A DNA stretch of 64,000 bases. Source: Karalla daura. Taxonomy: Eukaryota; Chordata; Actinopteri; Chaetodontiformes; Leiognathidae. Location of the stretch: assembly GCA_029224185.1 (NCBI GenBank), contig CM055196.1, positions 20,548,509 through 20,612,508 on the forward strand. The letters are read 5' to 3'. A program made the position numbers and the translations under genes. Of the stretch, positions 37,991 through 51,600 are shown piece by piece (within the stretch, counting starts at the first letter, position 1; each line of letters starts with the position of its first letter). The notes under the pieces were generated by a model that searched no databases, was not told the DNA's origin, and saw nothing but the letters and a program-made list of their open reading frames with translations.

Positions 37991-38889
37991 AATCATATCC
38001 TGCCTCTCCCTTCTGCCCCTGCACATACCCATCCAAAAGCCCAGCAGCTGCTGATGTTTAGCACAGTTATCTACTGTTCTACAAACAGACTGTTTCAACA
38101 GGAAGTCCTCTGGTTACACGTGTTGAGGTGGATGTCACCTTGTTTCAATAAAAGTGAGAAAACTTGAGTCAAGCATCTTGGACGAGAATCAAACCAGACC
38201 CTGTCATGTGACAGTGATGAAATACTTCAACACAACATCTCTTTTCATCTGAATTTCATCCTGCTTAGAAAGGAAGAGTCAGCTCGAACATATTGCCTAC
38301 AGTCTAAACAAAGTCACAACAAGATTTTCTGCCTTATTGGAACAGTACAGTTACCTACCTTCCCATGTAGAAGTTTCCTAAAGGCTTTCAGACATTAACT
38401 CAGGTTTGTATCTGTCAGGGGATGAACGCATTTTCAATCAATGAACTACTTTGCAATAACAACCATACATTTGAAATAGCAACTTCCCAGTTATATCATA
38501 ACAATAATCATTCAACACTGGTTTTACATAATACTTGAACCTAGTCTTCTGTGATGCAGTTTTCCATCCATCTCCTCTCCAGACAAACTTTGTCACTTTT
38601 TCCGCCACGTTTCCTCTTCATTCCTGTCATTACAGCCGCCTTCTTCTACTTCACCTTCTTACAGCCGTGTAATTTTCATATGGAGGCGACGCAAAACATT
38701 ACACACCCTGCTCAAGTGGATAAGCAGGTGGGACTGGGTTCTTGGATTCATCATTTTACATGTTTTTCCCAGATTCTACTGACTTTCAGTCCCATCTCCA
38801 TCAGCATTAAACGCAATGTTCTCCCTACATAGTTCAGCATGTTTTGAAAGTAGTGTCAGGATCTGATGTCTCATTCAATCATCCTGGTT

Positions 38890-39065
38890 GGACTGAAGGC
38901 CTTTCCATACTCTCCCTGTGTCTGTGGATTTTCTCCAGGTGCTCTGATTTCCACCCATGCTTAGGTCGATCATAGACTCCTAACTGCTCCTAGGTGTATG
39001 TGAGAGAGTTAACAGTGTGTGTAAGTGCTGTTCAATGGATTGCCGACCCATCCAGGGAATTCCCC
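38890..39065 (+). repeat. tRNA-headed teleost interspersed repeat, copy 2 (5' truncated)
   Basis: The copy keeps AAGGCCTTTCCATACTCTCC, a CTCCTAGGTGTATGTGAG block and CCGACCCATCCAGGGAAT. It lacks the tRNA-like head. It leads directly into the tetranucleotide array where the family normally ends in GGATGG-like tail units. The core is on the plus strand. Confidence 0.75.
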
Positions 39066-39336
<271 letters not shown>

Positions 39337-39408
39337 CATCCATCCATCCATCCATCCATCCATCCATCCATCCATCCATCCATCCATCCATCCATCCATC
39401 CATCCATC
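39337..39408. repeat. Perfect CATC tetranucleotide array, 18 units
   Basis: 72 bases of perfect CATC, differing from the preceding array by one base per unit (T to C). The switch is sharp, so both blocks look homogenised by slippage. Confidence 0.97.
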
Positions 39409-41706
39409 TTACCATTTACACCCACATAACCATCAAACAGCTACAAGTCTAACACCACCAAAGCAGCACCCCCTCCAAGCTGCTCTCATAGTCTGGTCGC
39501 TCTTGGATTCATATAGGACCGCGTCCCTTTGTCTCACTCAGTAATTGGAGTGGCCTTTGGAGACCAGAGGCTGCCTTGTGCAGGGATAACCCTTTTACTT
39601 TTAATTAAAGACAAATCAGGTTGCCCAGCCCTGTCTACGCTTTATCTTCCCGGCCTCTCCCTTGATCAATGTCTCGTTCTTTATGTTTTTGTCCACTGAA
39701 TCTGCTCCCCAGGCTAATTAAGCTCACACTTCAGCTCGGAGCAGAGGTGGGTTGTGTTGGATTTGCATTCACTATCTCTCTTCTATTGATAGGGCAGGGA
39801 CATTGGAAAAGTTTTACTGCTTAAGTTATTGAAGGCACTCAGAGAGAGAGTTTAATCGTGGTGAGTGCTGTCGCTGATTGTTCTTCACTTGGCTTTTACT
39901 TTTTGTTTTTTTCTCCTGGTAATGAACATGCACACACTCCTCCCACGGATTAGTATTTTCCGGTCGGATGCTAAGATTAAACCTCTAGTTCACTGTCGAA
40001 GCCTGAATGTTCAATTTCACCTGTCTCATAGTCAACTGGTTGGCAAATTATTCCACGCTCCATCTGACAGCTGAAATGGGAATACAATTAGGATTTTCTA
40101 AACACACCCTCTCAGGTGTGGAATAACTTTACAATAGTAATTCACTGTTGAGTGTCACTGGTGTGGCTGAAAAAAAACCAAAAAACTTTCTGAGTCCTCA
40201 ATAATTGTCCTCAATAATAAGTGGCATATAAAATATAATGAAAGAGGAGGATGAGAGGGACATTCTACATCACAAAGGGGGGTTTTTTCCACATAAATGT
40301 TCACTTTTCAGAGCAGAAAAAGGAAAAAAAAACCTCTCTTGAGTGAGACTCCTGCTGTCTTTAAATCAACAGCACCTCCAGTGGCAAATAACACAGCAGC
40401 TCCACACTGAGGAGGCATTTGTTTGTTGGGAGTCGGGCCGACATGGACCTCTGATCTCCTCACTCGCCAAGGGCGTGCATGCAGCCGCAGCTGTAAGAAA
40501 ACCAGTAAAATAACACATGGCACCTGTAACGCGACACTCTTTATTGCAGGCAACCTTTCCTAACATCTCAGCCTTCCCTGATTGTTTCAGCATGACACAA
40601 GCTGCAGTTAAAATGCTCCCTCTGAGCCTCAGCCAAGCCGTTTGCACCGATGACATACTCGCACCTCCCTGGGGAGGCACAATTTGTCCTGGAGGGATGT
40701 CACCCACTGATACGAGTGGGCTGATGCAGCGTGCGAGCGTGCAGGCAGTCTTATGAAATCTGTGACACCGATGGCACCCATAACATAAGCGCATTGGCTG
40801 ATGCAAGTGAATGCATGTGAACCCGCCTTTATCTGAGTGCGTTGATGCAATTCTTGTATTTTTCAGGTTTAATAATGCATGGGCAGGCTTTGATTAAAGG
40901 TGTCCCGCGGTATCTTCATTATAGACAAAACAGGATTTGTTTACATTCAGCTCATCTCGCGAAAATACATTTTATGTATCCTCCGGGCTTAAAACCATGT
41001 TGAATGTTGTTTCCACCTCATAAAACATCTGCTCCTTCGTTTTTAATCTTTGGGAACTTGCATTGTTTCCAGCAGCGTGCACTCGTCTTTCTTTATCCAG
41101 GTTTATAGCTGCATTGTTATGTTTTACTTTGGACTTTGCATCATGTTTACCCCCCCCGCTTGTATTGTGCGTGTGCATCCTTACGGTGCTGTAACACATG
41201 ATGAAAATAATATGGATCATACAAAATAAAAACAGTGGAAAAAAACAGTGGTCAAGTGTCAGTGAAGTAGTTTTAAAGCTGTGGTCAGCTAGTTCATTGG
41301 TTCTTCTGGGGTGGTGGCACAAGTTTGAGACACAACTGCTCACATTTAAATGGGTCACAACCTTGTTAATAAACATCCAAACTGTTCCATGTATTGGCCT
41401 GAAGGGTTTAGCAGATGTATAAGAGCTTTCTTTGGTGCTTGTGGCATGTGTGTCGTGTGAAACAATGACTTACATAAAGCCAGAAAACCCTCAATGAGAC
41501 ATCATCCTCTGCTGGCTGTGAGGGAAAACCTGGACATTCGATTCATTGCCAAGCTGAAAAATGACTCCTAAAAAAAGAAATCACACTATCACCCGTGTGT
41601 ACCCACAGCATAATGTACACTGCCATCCTTCTTTCTCTACCCTTGCAGCACAGGTCCAGTGTTAGATAAAGGGTCTACTCTGACAGCAGCTTTCGTAATA
41701 AAGCAT

Positions 41707-42020
41707 ACGCAGCATCCATCCACTCATTCATTATCAACCTGCTTGTACCAAATTATGTTGCAGGGGTCTGCTGAAGCCTATCTCCAGTGTGTATAGGGCA
41801 AAGGCAGGGAATGTACCCTGAACAGGTCTCCAGTCTCCAGCTTAGAGTCTCTAATCAACCTAAACCTGCATGTTTTTGGACTGTGGGACGAAACCAGTAT
41901 ATCTGGAGACACAGGAACAACGTGCAAACTCTTCATATAATAACCCCTTTAATTTAACTGGGATTCAATCTTACGACCTTGGAAGATCTTCTCTATTCCT
42001 CAAACCACCATGTCACCTCA
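41707..42020 (-). repeat. tRNA-headed teleost interspersed repeat, copy 3 (nearly full length)
   Basis: On the minus strand it runs from a tRNA-like head (TTGAATCCCAGTT after AAGATCTTCC) through AGAGTTTGCACGTTGTTCC, CCCACAGTCCAAAAACATGC and TAGAGACTCTAAGC to an ATGAGTGGATGG end. This is the most complete copy in the window and the best guide to the order of blocks. Non-coding. Confidence 0.85.
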
Positions 42021-45000
42021 AGAGGAGCATTTTATAGATGTATGTAAGTTTTAAAAAAAAATAAAGTTGTTCTGTTGCATGCTGTTTTAGAAGCTCAACG
42101 AAGAAGTGAAGAAATGAGGCCTTCCCAGCCCAATGAAGGTTAAGTTAAATGATGAAAAATGGCTTGCCTTCGCTCTAATTTCTTCCTAATTTCATCAGAA
42201 AAGAAAATCCAGACTTCTCATTTTAATAAAAATGTTTGTGCAGCAATATTTGAGTCCTCCATCTTCACCGTATGTTGTATCTCAATAACTTCCCTGAGCT
42301 TGGAGACAGGTCAAACTGTCATATTGGATCTAATTTCTCCTCTAGTATCTCTCCCACAGCAGCAACTCGGGACATTTTGCCAAAATATTATCTCCAAAGT
42401 CATCTTGGGCAGAGTGAAGAAGCTCAGCTTCCACCACACGGTCTCAAATATCACCTTCGTGTGTTGCTGCAGCGTCTGGCCAGACCGCTCTGAAAGCTCC
42501 AGACTTGATTAAACCACAGCAAGTATGTCACTGTTATTCTAAACCTTTTTTTTTCCACTGTCAGGATAAGAGCTTGAGCAAAATGTCGGATAATCGCAGT
42601 GGTCTGTTTTGATCAGCCCGATTTAGTGCTTTTAAAATACTCTGTAATAATCGAGTGGCCTCTGAACAAAGAGCCTTGGAGGGACCGTGGCCCCTGCCGT
42701 GGGAAAATAAAATATTTTGACAGAAGGTTTCTGACCCCAGTCCTGGACATATCACTTCTCCATGTCATCTCAGCTAATGGGGGCCCTCTCCTTTTTTTGT
42801 CCTTTGAATAATTCTAATTCAACTCCATGGGACTACCGTCATAGTGATTCATGATACCGGACCATTTTCCCTCCTCTTCATGTCAATTTATATTGAGAAT
42901 AAACTGAAAACACCTGCACAACGTCAGGTCTCTCCACAAGGCGCGAGCCTCAAGCTCGACTTTATGAGTGGAAACGTTTCTGGAGGAGGTTGTGAGGTTG
43001 CAACCCCTGTCATTTAATAGTTCAGGTAAACACTTTGATGCATAGCTGTGAGAGAAAGCAGCGCGCTGGGAGGGAAAGTTCAGGGAGACGTTCCTTCTTT
43101 CAGAGAGAGGTCTGTTATAGATCAGTGATTTTTGCTAAATAGGGGAAAAGCTTGTCTATCATCACAATCTGAGGTTTGGTTGGTTTAGGCAGCATCTTAA
43201 TATGATTATCTGATCTACGGATTATTGCTTTTTATGATCTGGTTATTAAGGATAATGCAACGGCAAATTTTGATCCAATTTTCTTATTCACTAAATCGAT
43301 AATTGATTTCTCAGGTTGAGAATCCACACATGAATACCAAAAACAAATCTTACATTTATTCCTGCAGTGAATCATCTCATTTGTGCACTCTCCACTCGCC
43401 CTGCCTCTACTTGGCCTGATGCATGGCAGAGATTTGATGAATTTTAAGTGTTTCTGTCCAGCAACAAGCTCCGGAGTCTGGGGAGGAATTTGTCACATAG
43501 AGCGTTGAGATAAGATTAGGATTCCAGCCTCACTGTATAAGTCTGCGTGCAGGCTCTCTGCCAAATAGATAAATATGTCCTGCAGTGGAGATGGTAACAG
43601 GCTTATATGGATATTTTTTTGGGGTAGACTATTAATTCAAATATATCTATTTCAAGCTGTGGGAATCTACATGTAGAAAAAAACATGTTGCAGTGTGATT
43701 AACATGCCTGACAGTGTCACAGAGGTGTTAATTGAACTCTGGCTTTCAGCTTATTTCCAGGTGTGAAGCTCTGGGATCAGTTATTGAAAATGACTCATGG
43801 ATTTCAGTCAATAAATGATCCACACTTAATGCTCCGGCCTGATTAAATGATTAAATCAGTCCTCTCATGACACGTTTCCACAGCGAAAGGAACTCCCTGT
43901 GACCTGCAGCCAACAAACACTCTCACATAATAAAATGTGTGACAAATTGCATTTTTCACTTTTATTTTGTGGCGCGAAATTAGCAGACACTACTTGTCAG
44001 AGTTACTTTCTCCTAACTGTAAGCCTATTAGCGCTGTTTTTTGACAATCCATCGGCAGAGTCAACTTAATTTGCTCTTCTCACCTCAGCTAATGCATGAC
44101 ACCACTGGGAACCGGCTGACTCATTTGCAGCGCCGTACACATATAATGTTGTTTCTCCCACGTTTATTAATGCACTAATGCCTGTGACAACACTGCTGTC
44201 ACCTTCAGTTTTTTTTGCTCCCTCAAGTTTAATAATCACTTGTTTGCTCAAGGAGAGGAGAGGATTATGCTTGGCTATCAAATAATTCTAAACGATCTAA
44301 CTTGATAATGAAGGGTGTTTTGGCATTTTCAGGGTTTTAATCTCTATTAACGTAGTTTTGAAAGGCCTGGAGCGAAGGCGGTGGGATCCATCGTCACTCC
44401 AGTTTGTCTGAATGCTGTGCCTAATTCAGTCCTCTGAGGCGCCGCAGGTAGATGGGTTCCCTCAAGTATAAACTAATACCTCAGGAGAAAATGAATGTAT
44501 AAAGTCAATGAGCATGAAAAAGGATGAACTGAACGGAAGTGTTAATGAAAAGAGAGATTTGAAGCTGCTCAAGATAAAGATTGTAAATAGCAAACACATC
44601 TGACAGTAATCACAGACAGCATTTTACTTTTCCTCCGTTTCAGGTGAATGATGTCAGACGAGTCTAATTTACCGTAATACATTCCCTAACAAGGTTAACG
44701 TCTGAATTTGAACTTGAATTTCAAGGTTAAATTCAAGCATCTGTGCTTCAATAAAGGATAAGAAAAAAAAAAACTTTTCCACTCCTCTTTTATGAATCAC
44801 ATATAGCAGTCAGAAGCATAACATTGCAGCTGATGGACTAAAACTGGATTTACCCTCCATCAAAGCCGACAGATCATCAGTGTGACAGTGGGACAGAAAT
44901 CTCTCTAACAATCAGCTGTGTGCCAGAGTCAGCATGTACACAAAACCAAAATCAGAATTTCACGCGCTGTTTCACTTGATAAAGGGAGGAATGTCAGACG

Positions 45001-45245
45001 TTCAGCTGCTCGCAGATGAGCCCCTAAATGGGAGGAGGAGAGATGGGCGGCTGGCAAACATTGCCACAGTGGCGCTGAGTTCCCCCCTGCTGTGCTCCCA
45101 ACATCACGGTGCTTTACAGCTGCAAACATGCAAGCATGAAGGAGCAAGAGGAGCCGCTGCTTTTCCTGTGGAGCCAGAGCCAGGCAGCCACTGAATCGCT
45201 GATCAGAGCGGTCAAGGCACATGAAACTCAGAGGGGTTTTTTGTA

Positions 45246-45278
45246 AAAAAAAAAAAAAAAAGGAAAAAAAAGAAAAAA
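45246..45278. repeat. A-rich tract
   Basis: An A run of about 16 bases followed by more A runs broken by G. It lies just before the first of two direct repeats. Confidence 0.85.
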
Positions 45279-45297
45279 GAATGTCCTTTGATTTCTC

Positions 45298-45351
45298 ACC
45301 TGAAATCAATAAGTAATGTACAGTCCTGTGGTCTACATTCCTGCATGCTGT
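45298..45351 (+). repeat. Direct repeat, copy A
   Basis: Shares CCTGAAATCAATAAGTAAT, then TCCTGT and later GCATGCTGT, with a second copy about 336 bases downstream. Outside these blocks the similarity fades. The origin is unknown. Confidence 0.7.
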
Positions 45352-45633
45352 GCAGAGGCCTCTTGTTTCTGCAGGTATGAATTCACATGTTTCACATAGT
45401 ACGAAAACTTGTTTGCAAGATTTTTCTGACATGATTTCAGTTCGGCCCACGTGTTGGCACTGGTGTCATCGAGCGCAACGCTGCTGAGACTGCTGAGGTC
45501 AGCAGTCGATAAGCATAAGCTAGCTTTGCTTAGCTTGGCACTTAGTCAGAAAAAGCAGGAAAATGAGTTGGCTGCTGCTACTAACCAGCTCAGATGTAAA
45601 GAATCAGCATCTGAAATAATGCCATTTGTTATC

Positions 45634-45690
45634 TCCTGAAATCAATAAGTAATCTGTAATCCTGTACAGTATACAGTCTCGCATGCTGTT
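45634..45690 (+). repeat. Direct repeat, copy B
   Basis: Second copy of the repeat at 45298-45351, same orientation, with a few inserted bases. The intervening DNA (45352-45633) includes TTAGCTTGGC-type sequence seen in other fish repeats. Confidence 0.7.
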
Positions 45691-48600
45691 TCTTCACAAC
45701 CGAATACCAGATATCTTTTTCAAACCCTTTTTTAACAGATGAGTAAATTAAAATCAAAAGCCATCAGTTGATTAATGTAGCTAAGCACTAAGAATGGAAA
45801 CAAAAGGAAACCTGTAGCCTGTTGCACGCCACAAGTGAAGCATCGCATCTTGTTTGCTTCATCCACAGTCTCCAGGGTGGCTGCACACATAACTTATTAG
45901 CTATCTGCCTGTATTCAAGCACAGCAAAGGTAAGCTAGGCTGACCCGGCATCTCAGTCAGCTATAGTGCGAAATAATTCATTATGGTAAAATGAAACAAA
46001 TTGATCTTAAATATGATCATGTAGGCAAATAATGATCTAATCACTGCACTCTTGTACTGTCCTTGGACAAATACGAAACTCAAGAAGTGTGACAAAAAAA
46101 AACAAACTGCAGCAGCTGTGAGCATGGTAAAATAATAAGAAAACTCTGCAATGGTAATACAATCCTTGTTGGCTTATTTAACAGATGTCCAACAAATGTT
46201 TCTGAAAGATCTATATATCTGCTGTCCCCCAAGGCTTTTAGTAACACAGAGTTTCTTCATAACATCTTTTAGCATATGTCTCTCACTTAACACTCATACA
46301 ATGATGAAGATGTCATTTTCAATTATAACAGAGCACAGAGACATTATTTCCTGAATTAGAAACATATATTTATGTCGCTCACTGTGAAATGATGGGAGAC
46401 GTTTGAATGCTGAGGCGTGGGCGATGAGACGCTCGTCTTCACAGAGGTCAGCGTGCAGCCTTGACCACACCGGTGAATACACTGACAGGAAATAAGCTCG
46501 CAGTTCTAATATTTAAGATGACACTCATACAGCAATAATAACTGTGTTCCCAGAAAGACTGAAGACTGAGGAGATATAGGTCTTTATCTTTATTTTATTT
46601 CCCTGATTGCCTCAAAGTAGTGTTTCATAATGGATGATACTGAGTTCTTCTGGCTTTAGTGTTTAGTTCAAGCTCTCCTGTCAGGCGCAGATATTCGCCT
46701 CTCTGAGATTTAAACAACTTTCCAATTACCTTCTATTCTCTAACCTTGATGACGAGGCCATGTGTTTCAACATCTAAAGAAACCAGCTGGGAGCCTAGCA
46801 GAATGTTTTCACAGCCTTTTGAGTTTGTGCCGTACACAAAAGAAACAGACAGATACAAAGCTTTGCACAGCGCGACAAGGTGATGATTAAAAAAAGCTCA
46901 ATTTCAGCACTCTCTATGATTCCACGCACCCACTGTTCCTGTATTCCTTTTTATGAGAGGTGCTGGCAATGATCCAGAGCACCCTCCATCCATACTTTGA
47001 GAAAAAAAAAATCAGGGTTTAAACTGTGCAGAAAGAAAACTTTCGCACCTGCAAAGTGGTCCATCCACACATTTCAGGAATACGCGACATACCATCAATC
47101 TATCACACCATTAACATCTGTGGCAATTAGAGGTCATTTCGATTTTTTTCTCTCTCGACGCATCCATGTAAAAGTGTTGCGAGTGTGTTGAGTAGGCATA
47201 AACAGCTCTGAGGTTCAACAGTAGGTGTAATGAGATGCAGCTGCTGCATCATCGGGGAGTGCAGAAGAGCTCGGAGGTCAAGAGAGCATTTAGCACTGCC
47301 CCCTGGTGGAGGAGAAAATGTCCTCTGATGACCACCCAGCAGGCCTCTGTGCCTGCACACACTCAAAGGTGTGATTGCAATTACTATAATGAACTGACTG
47401 TAGCAGGGGGCAACAGCCGTCTGTTGTTCTTCCAATAATGCAGTCATACGCAGGGATGAATCACCAGGATGTGCTCCGTGGGAAAAAGACTGCGGCTAAA
47501 TGCCTCTGATTCGCTGCTTTTAGTGCTTTTATGTTGTTTTGAGTGACATCAAGCTGATGGAATGAATCAGCCGTGTACACAAACAGTGTGGTGAATAAAC
47601 AATGGTTTCCGGTGGGCTACGTTATCCGCACACAGGTCAGACTGGGATGCTAAAGGATGCAAGGTCAATCTCTGCGGCCCTGGGAACGAGGCAGCGCAGG
47701 GTGCTTGTAAAATGAATCCATGCATGTGAATGTAATTTCATTAGTTAGCTGGGATCAAAGGTTGTCATCACTAAATGGCAGCCAAATGAATCAGAGGAAG
47801 TGATCTTCTCTCATCAGGGTACGAGTGCCTGCTGTGTATGACAATGTGTGGGCAAATGTAAAATGGTTTTAGCTAATGTGGACTTCTTCCATACTTAAAA
47901 TCCTATTCTTTGATGAACAAAAACCAGACAATTTCAATGACATTTAACAGTGAATTGAATTTTCATGCCAGCAATCAATCCACAAAAGCTTTCCTATTTT
48001 TCAAAAGGTTCATATCTTAATTTATGAGCTGTGTGCAGCCCATTCGCATTTCAGCGAATCACAGACACTGGGGGATCTGGTGAGAACCATAGCCAGATTA
48101 TGCAAAGTGCAACGCGTAAGGTTTTTGGATCACTGTCTTAAAACGATGACGATGGCCTCCCTTGAGCTGCTGTCCCTGTCAGACCTTCATGCCCTAAATG
48201 ATTCTGACAGTGAAGTTTGAAAAGCAGGTTTGTTCCCAAAAAATGGTCTCCAGTGACTTCTATTCAGATAGAAAAGCATGAAGCACACAAACACACACAC
48301 ACACAAATGTGTGGATGTGTGTGAAATCAGCACCCACCAACTGTCCACCATTTCGCTGTAGAGCAGCTTTATGAATACACTGGTTTAGTCCATTTTTTCA
48401 ATGTGTTTGTGAGTTATATCATATATTCCCAGTAGACCATGTCCCCCCTCTCTCTCCTTCTCGATTGCCACCTCGATCAGTTTCACTGTCTCTCCCTCTG
48501 TCTCCTCCTCTCCCACCCTCCTTCTCCCTGACTCTCCCTCTCCTTATTCTCAGTGCACCGGGGCCATTGTAAAACACTGGCCCAAGTCCCAGGCCCTCAG

Positions 48601-51600
48601 GAGGCTCAGGGGCTCAGGGTTGACTGATCGCTGGATTTCACCACAGGCTCCAAGAACGGGGATTGTTGAAGAAGCTTTTCCTTCCCACTGAGACCCCTGT
48701 GGATTAAGGATTCCTGGCTTCTGTTGCAATAATAAGGCCTCACACACTGCCAAAAGAAAATACTGCAGCAAAGCGCTGCACTGCTTCTACTGTAGACGCA
48801 GTGCATTGCAACTCTTTGCCCCATGTTTTAAAAATCATGTATATACTTTTGACCCTCAGCAGTAACCTACTCCATGATCTACTGTTGATTAAAAAGCATA
48901 TGTATGATTTTATTTCAAAGCAATAGGGATTTTAATAATGAAATGTTCACAATGATCACAAAATATAGATTGCATTCAAAGTTAAATATAAAATAATTTA
49001 ATTAGCTCAACAGGAGACAACCCGATCTCATTGCTTCATGAATATTCTAAGAATTTTCTTTTGATTTTTAGAGTTTGTGCTGGTGTGAATAACGAAACAA
49101 ACAGCATATGGAATGAAGCCATTTACTGTAACTTGAGTAAAGAGAACCACCTTGAGAAAGCAGATGCAGACTGTTTGAGGTTTAGCTGCGGTGCCCGCCC
49201 ACACACTGACACCAGTGCACATGTATACAGCGTACAGTACACTACCACGTCAATGCCTGTAAACATAACATAGGCAGATGCCAACAGCAGCTTTCCAGCA
49301 GCTGAACTGCCTCCCAACGCTGTATTACTCACTCCATTCTCAGCTGGGTGCCAATAGGTTGAATCAGAGGGTAAGAGTGAGGGTGATGCAACGCAAATCG
49401 GCGGAGCCGTTGCAGACGAATTGAGATGGAATAGTAAAGACGTTGGATCTGAAGGAGGAATGAAAAAGCAAGACAAAAAATGATAATGATTCCTTTGCCA
49501 GTGGGAAGGTGCAAAGAATAAAAGCCCTGGTGTTTGCGAGCACCTGCCCCTGAGTAGGTAAGAAATTAGTCAGGCACTTCCTGTCCACCCCAAAGGCAGC
49601 CCTGGGGCAGCTCCATGTGCACCGTGCAGTACTTTAAATCAATATCATATTATAATGAACAAAGTTAAATCAAAGTGATATTTTCATGCAAACACTATAG
49701 AGAAGCAGCACATCTTAATATGCATATGTTCTTAAAGTTTCTGAGCCATAGGAACACTATATGAAGTAAGTTTTTCCTGCTATGGTTAAAAAACAAAGGA
49801 GCGCTTTGTTATTTCTGCCGAAGGACCTCAAGCATTTTGTTCAATGTATAAATGATGGAAGTTACCACTTAAAGCCCATGATTTACATGATGTTATGTTT
49901 CATTTTCAGGCGCCACTTTCAAAAAGTTCCATGTGCAGATGTGAATCAGTACACACAAGACATATGCCAAGCCAGTAGTTGGCAGTATAGCGTTCCCTCT
50001 CCCTACTTGGGTACAGCTATCGATTGCAAACCTTAGCGTACATGCCCGTTTTAAAGATGCTGCAGTTTCAGCATCTGTGTGGAGTTGACAAAGGATCTGG
50101 GTTGTTCTCAGGAGAATCAGTTTTCACATCACTACCTATCACGTCAACCATTTCCCACCTGTCAGTTTGCCCACTCATGTAATTACCTCCCTTGTGTGTA
50201 GATATTTGGGTGCTTTCTGTCCTTGTTTGCTCGTTTGTCTATGTCTTTCATGACAAGCAATCCAGCATTTCTCCTGGTGTTCTTTTTTCCTGATGTACCA
50301 ATCTGTTTACTTATGCCTGTGTTTTTGGACTGATTTCCTATTACTGTGTTTTTCTCTGTTTTTGCACTGTTGTATAACGATCTGAACTGCCTTTCCGTCA
50401 GTCGACTACTTCATAATGAAGATCGCTGAACTCCTCCTCTGACTCGTGCATGTGAGCCCCTCGTTCGTGCCTGACTGTATATACGATTGGGTGATTGTTG
50501 CAGCACCTGGCACAACTCTACCATATAAGCTGAAGTGAGTGCTCCTTAATTACATGGCAGAGTGATGACCTGTAGAGCAGCAGACCCCTGTGATACTGGC
50601 AAAGTATAAAGCAGGTTAATAAAAAGTGTGGATCGTGTGCTCCTTTTATAGCGAGGCGCTACAAACCTCGGACAAGAACAAGAACTGACACTGGAGAGAA
50701 AAAGCCACAAAAAAGAGGAGCTTTTGAAAAACATCATGCTCCTACAGGTCTTCATGTCACCCCTGTCTGGGCCTTGGTACTGGGGGAACCCGCAGTTGGA
50801 GAGTAAAGCTTTTCTTCTGCACTGACATTAGCAGCGGTGGTTTTCCAGCAGGTGAAACACCAGATATTTCTCCACATTTGTGGGTGGGAAACGTCACTGG
50901 GGAAGACAGTGGGCTACAGTAAGAAATCTGCGGCTCTTTTAGGGTCTTGTCACAGTTGTGTGACTGTTAGTCAAGTGTCGCCGTCAGCAAATGGAAAATA
51001 TTTGACTGGCTGTCAGACTCGACAGAAAAACAATATCCTTCTGCACAGACAAAATCTTGCCTTGACAGACAAGACAATTTAAACTTCTCCCAAATACGTA
51101 TAATGATTTTTTCTTTTCCACACAGGAAGAGATGGAGAGATCAGACATTTCCTGCAGTCTCCACCTCATGGGCTCTTCATGTGATGTTGATTGGCATAAG
51201 TGCAGTAACTGCGCTCATTGCTAATGGCGCCTGCATGCCATCGGGCTGCAGTTCCAGATGGCTCTCTGACCAACATTAGCTCTTTATGGGAGTCAGATTC
51301 CATTAACGCCATTGATTACATTATTGTAGAGTGCCTCAAACAGCCATTGCCCCCTCATCACCGTGCTGTCCTTCTAGCCCCATAATAAAGACAAAAAAAA
51401 TAAAAAATCTGTGTCACAGGCACAGTTTTGCTCAAATGAAGTCCTCTGGAACCAGCATTATAAATCTGAAAAGAGCAGCTGATACAAAGAGGTGTAATTT
51501 CACGCCAAGGAAGACTGAACTGATTGGATAGTAATGACAAAGTTGGACCCGTGCTATTGAACACCACTTCAATAGCACCACTGACATGACCAGATGTTAA

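Noticed and set aside
42159..42512. 117-codon plus-strand open frame
   Set aside because: No motif, no flanking splice sites with matching phase. Adjacent frames are equally open.
44929..45450. 173-codon minus-strand open frame
   Set aside because: It passes through the A-rich tract as polyphenylalanine and has no recognisable domain.
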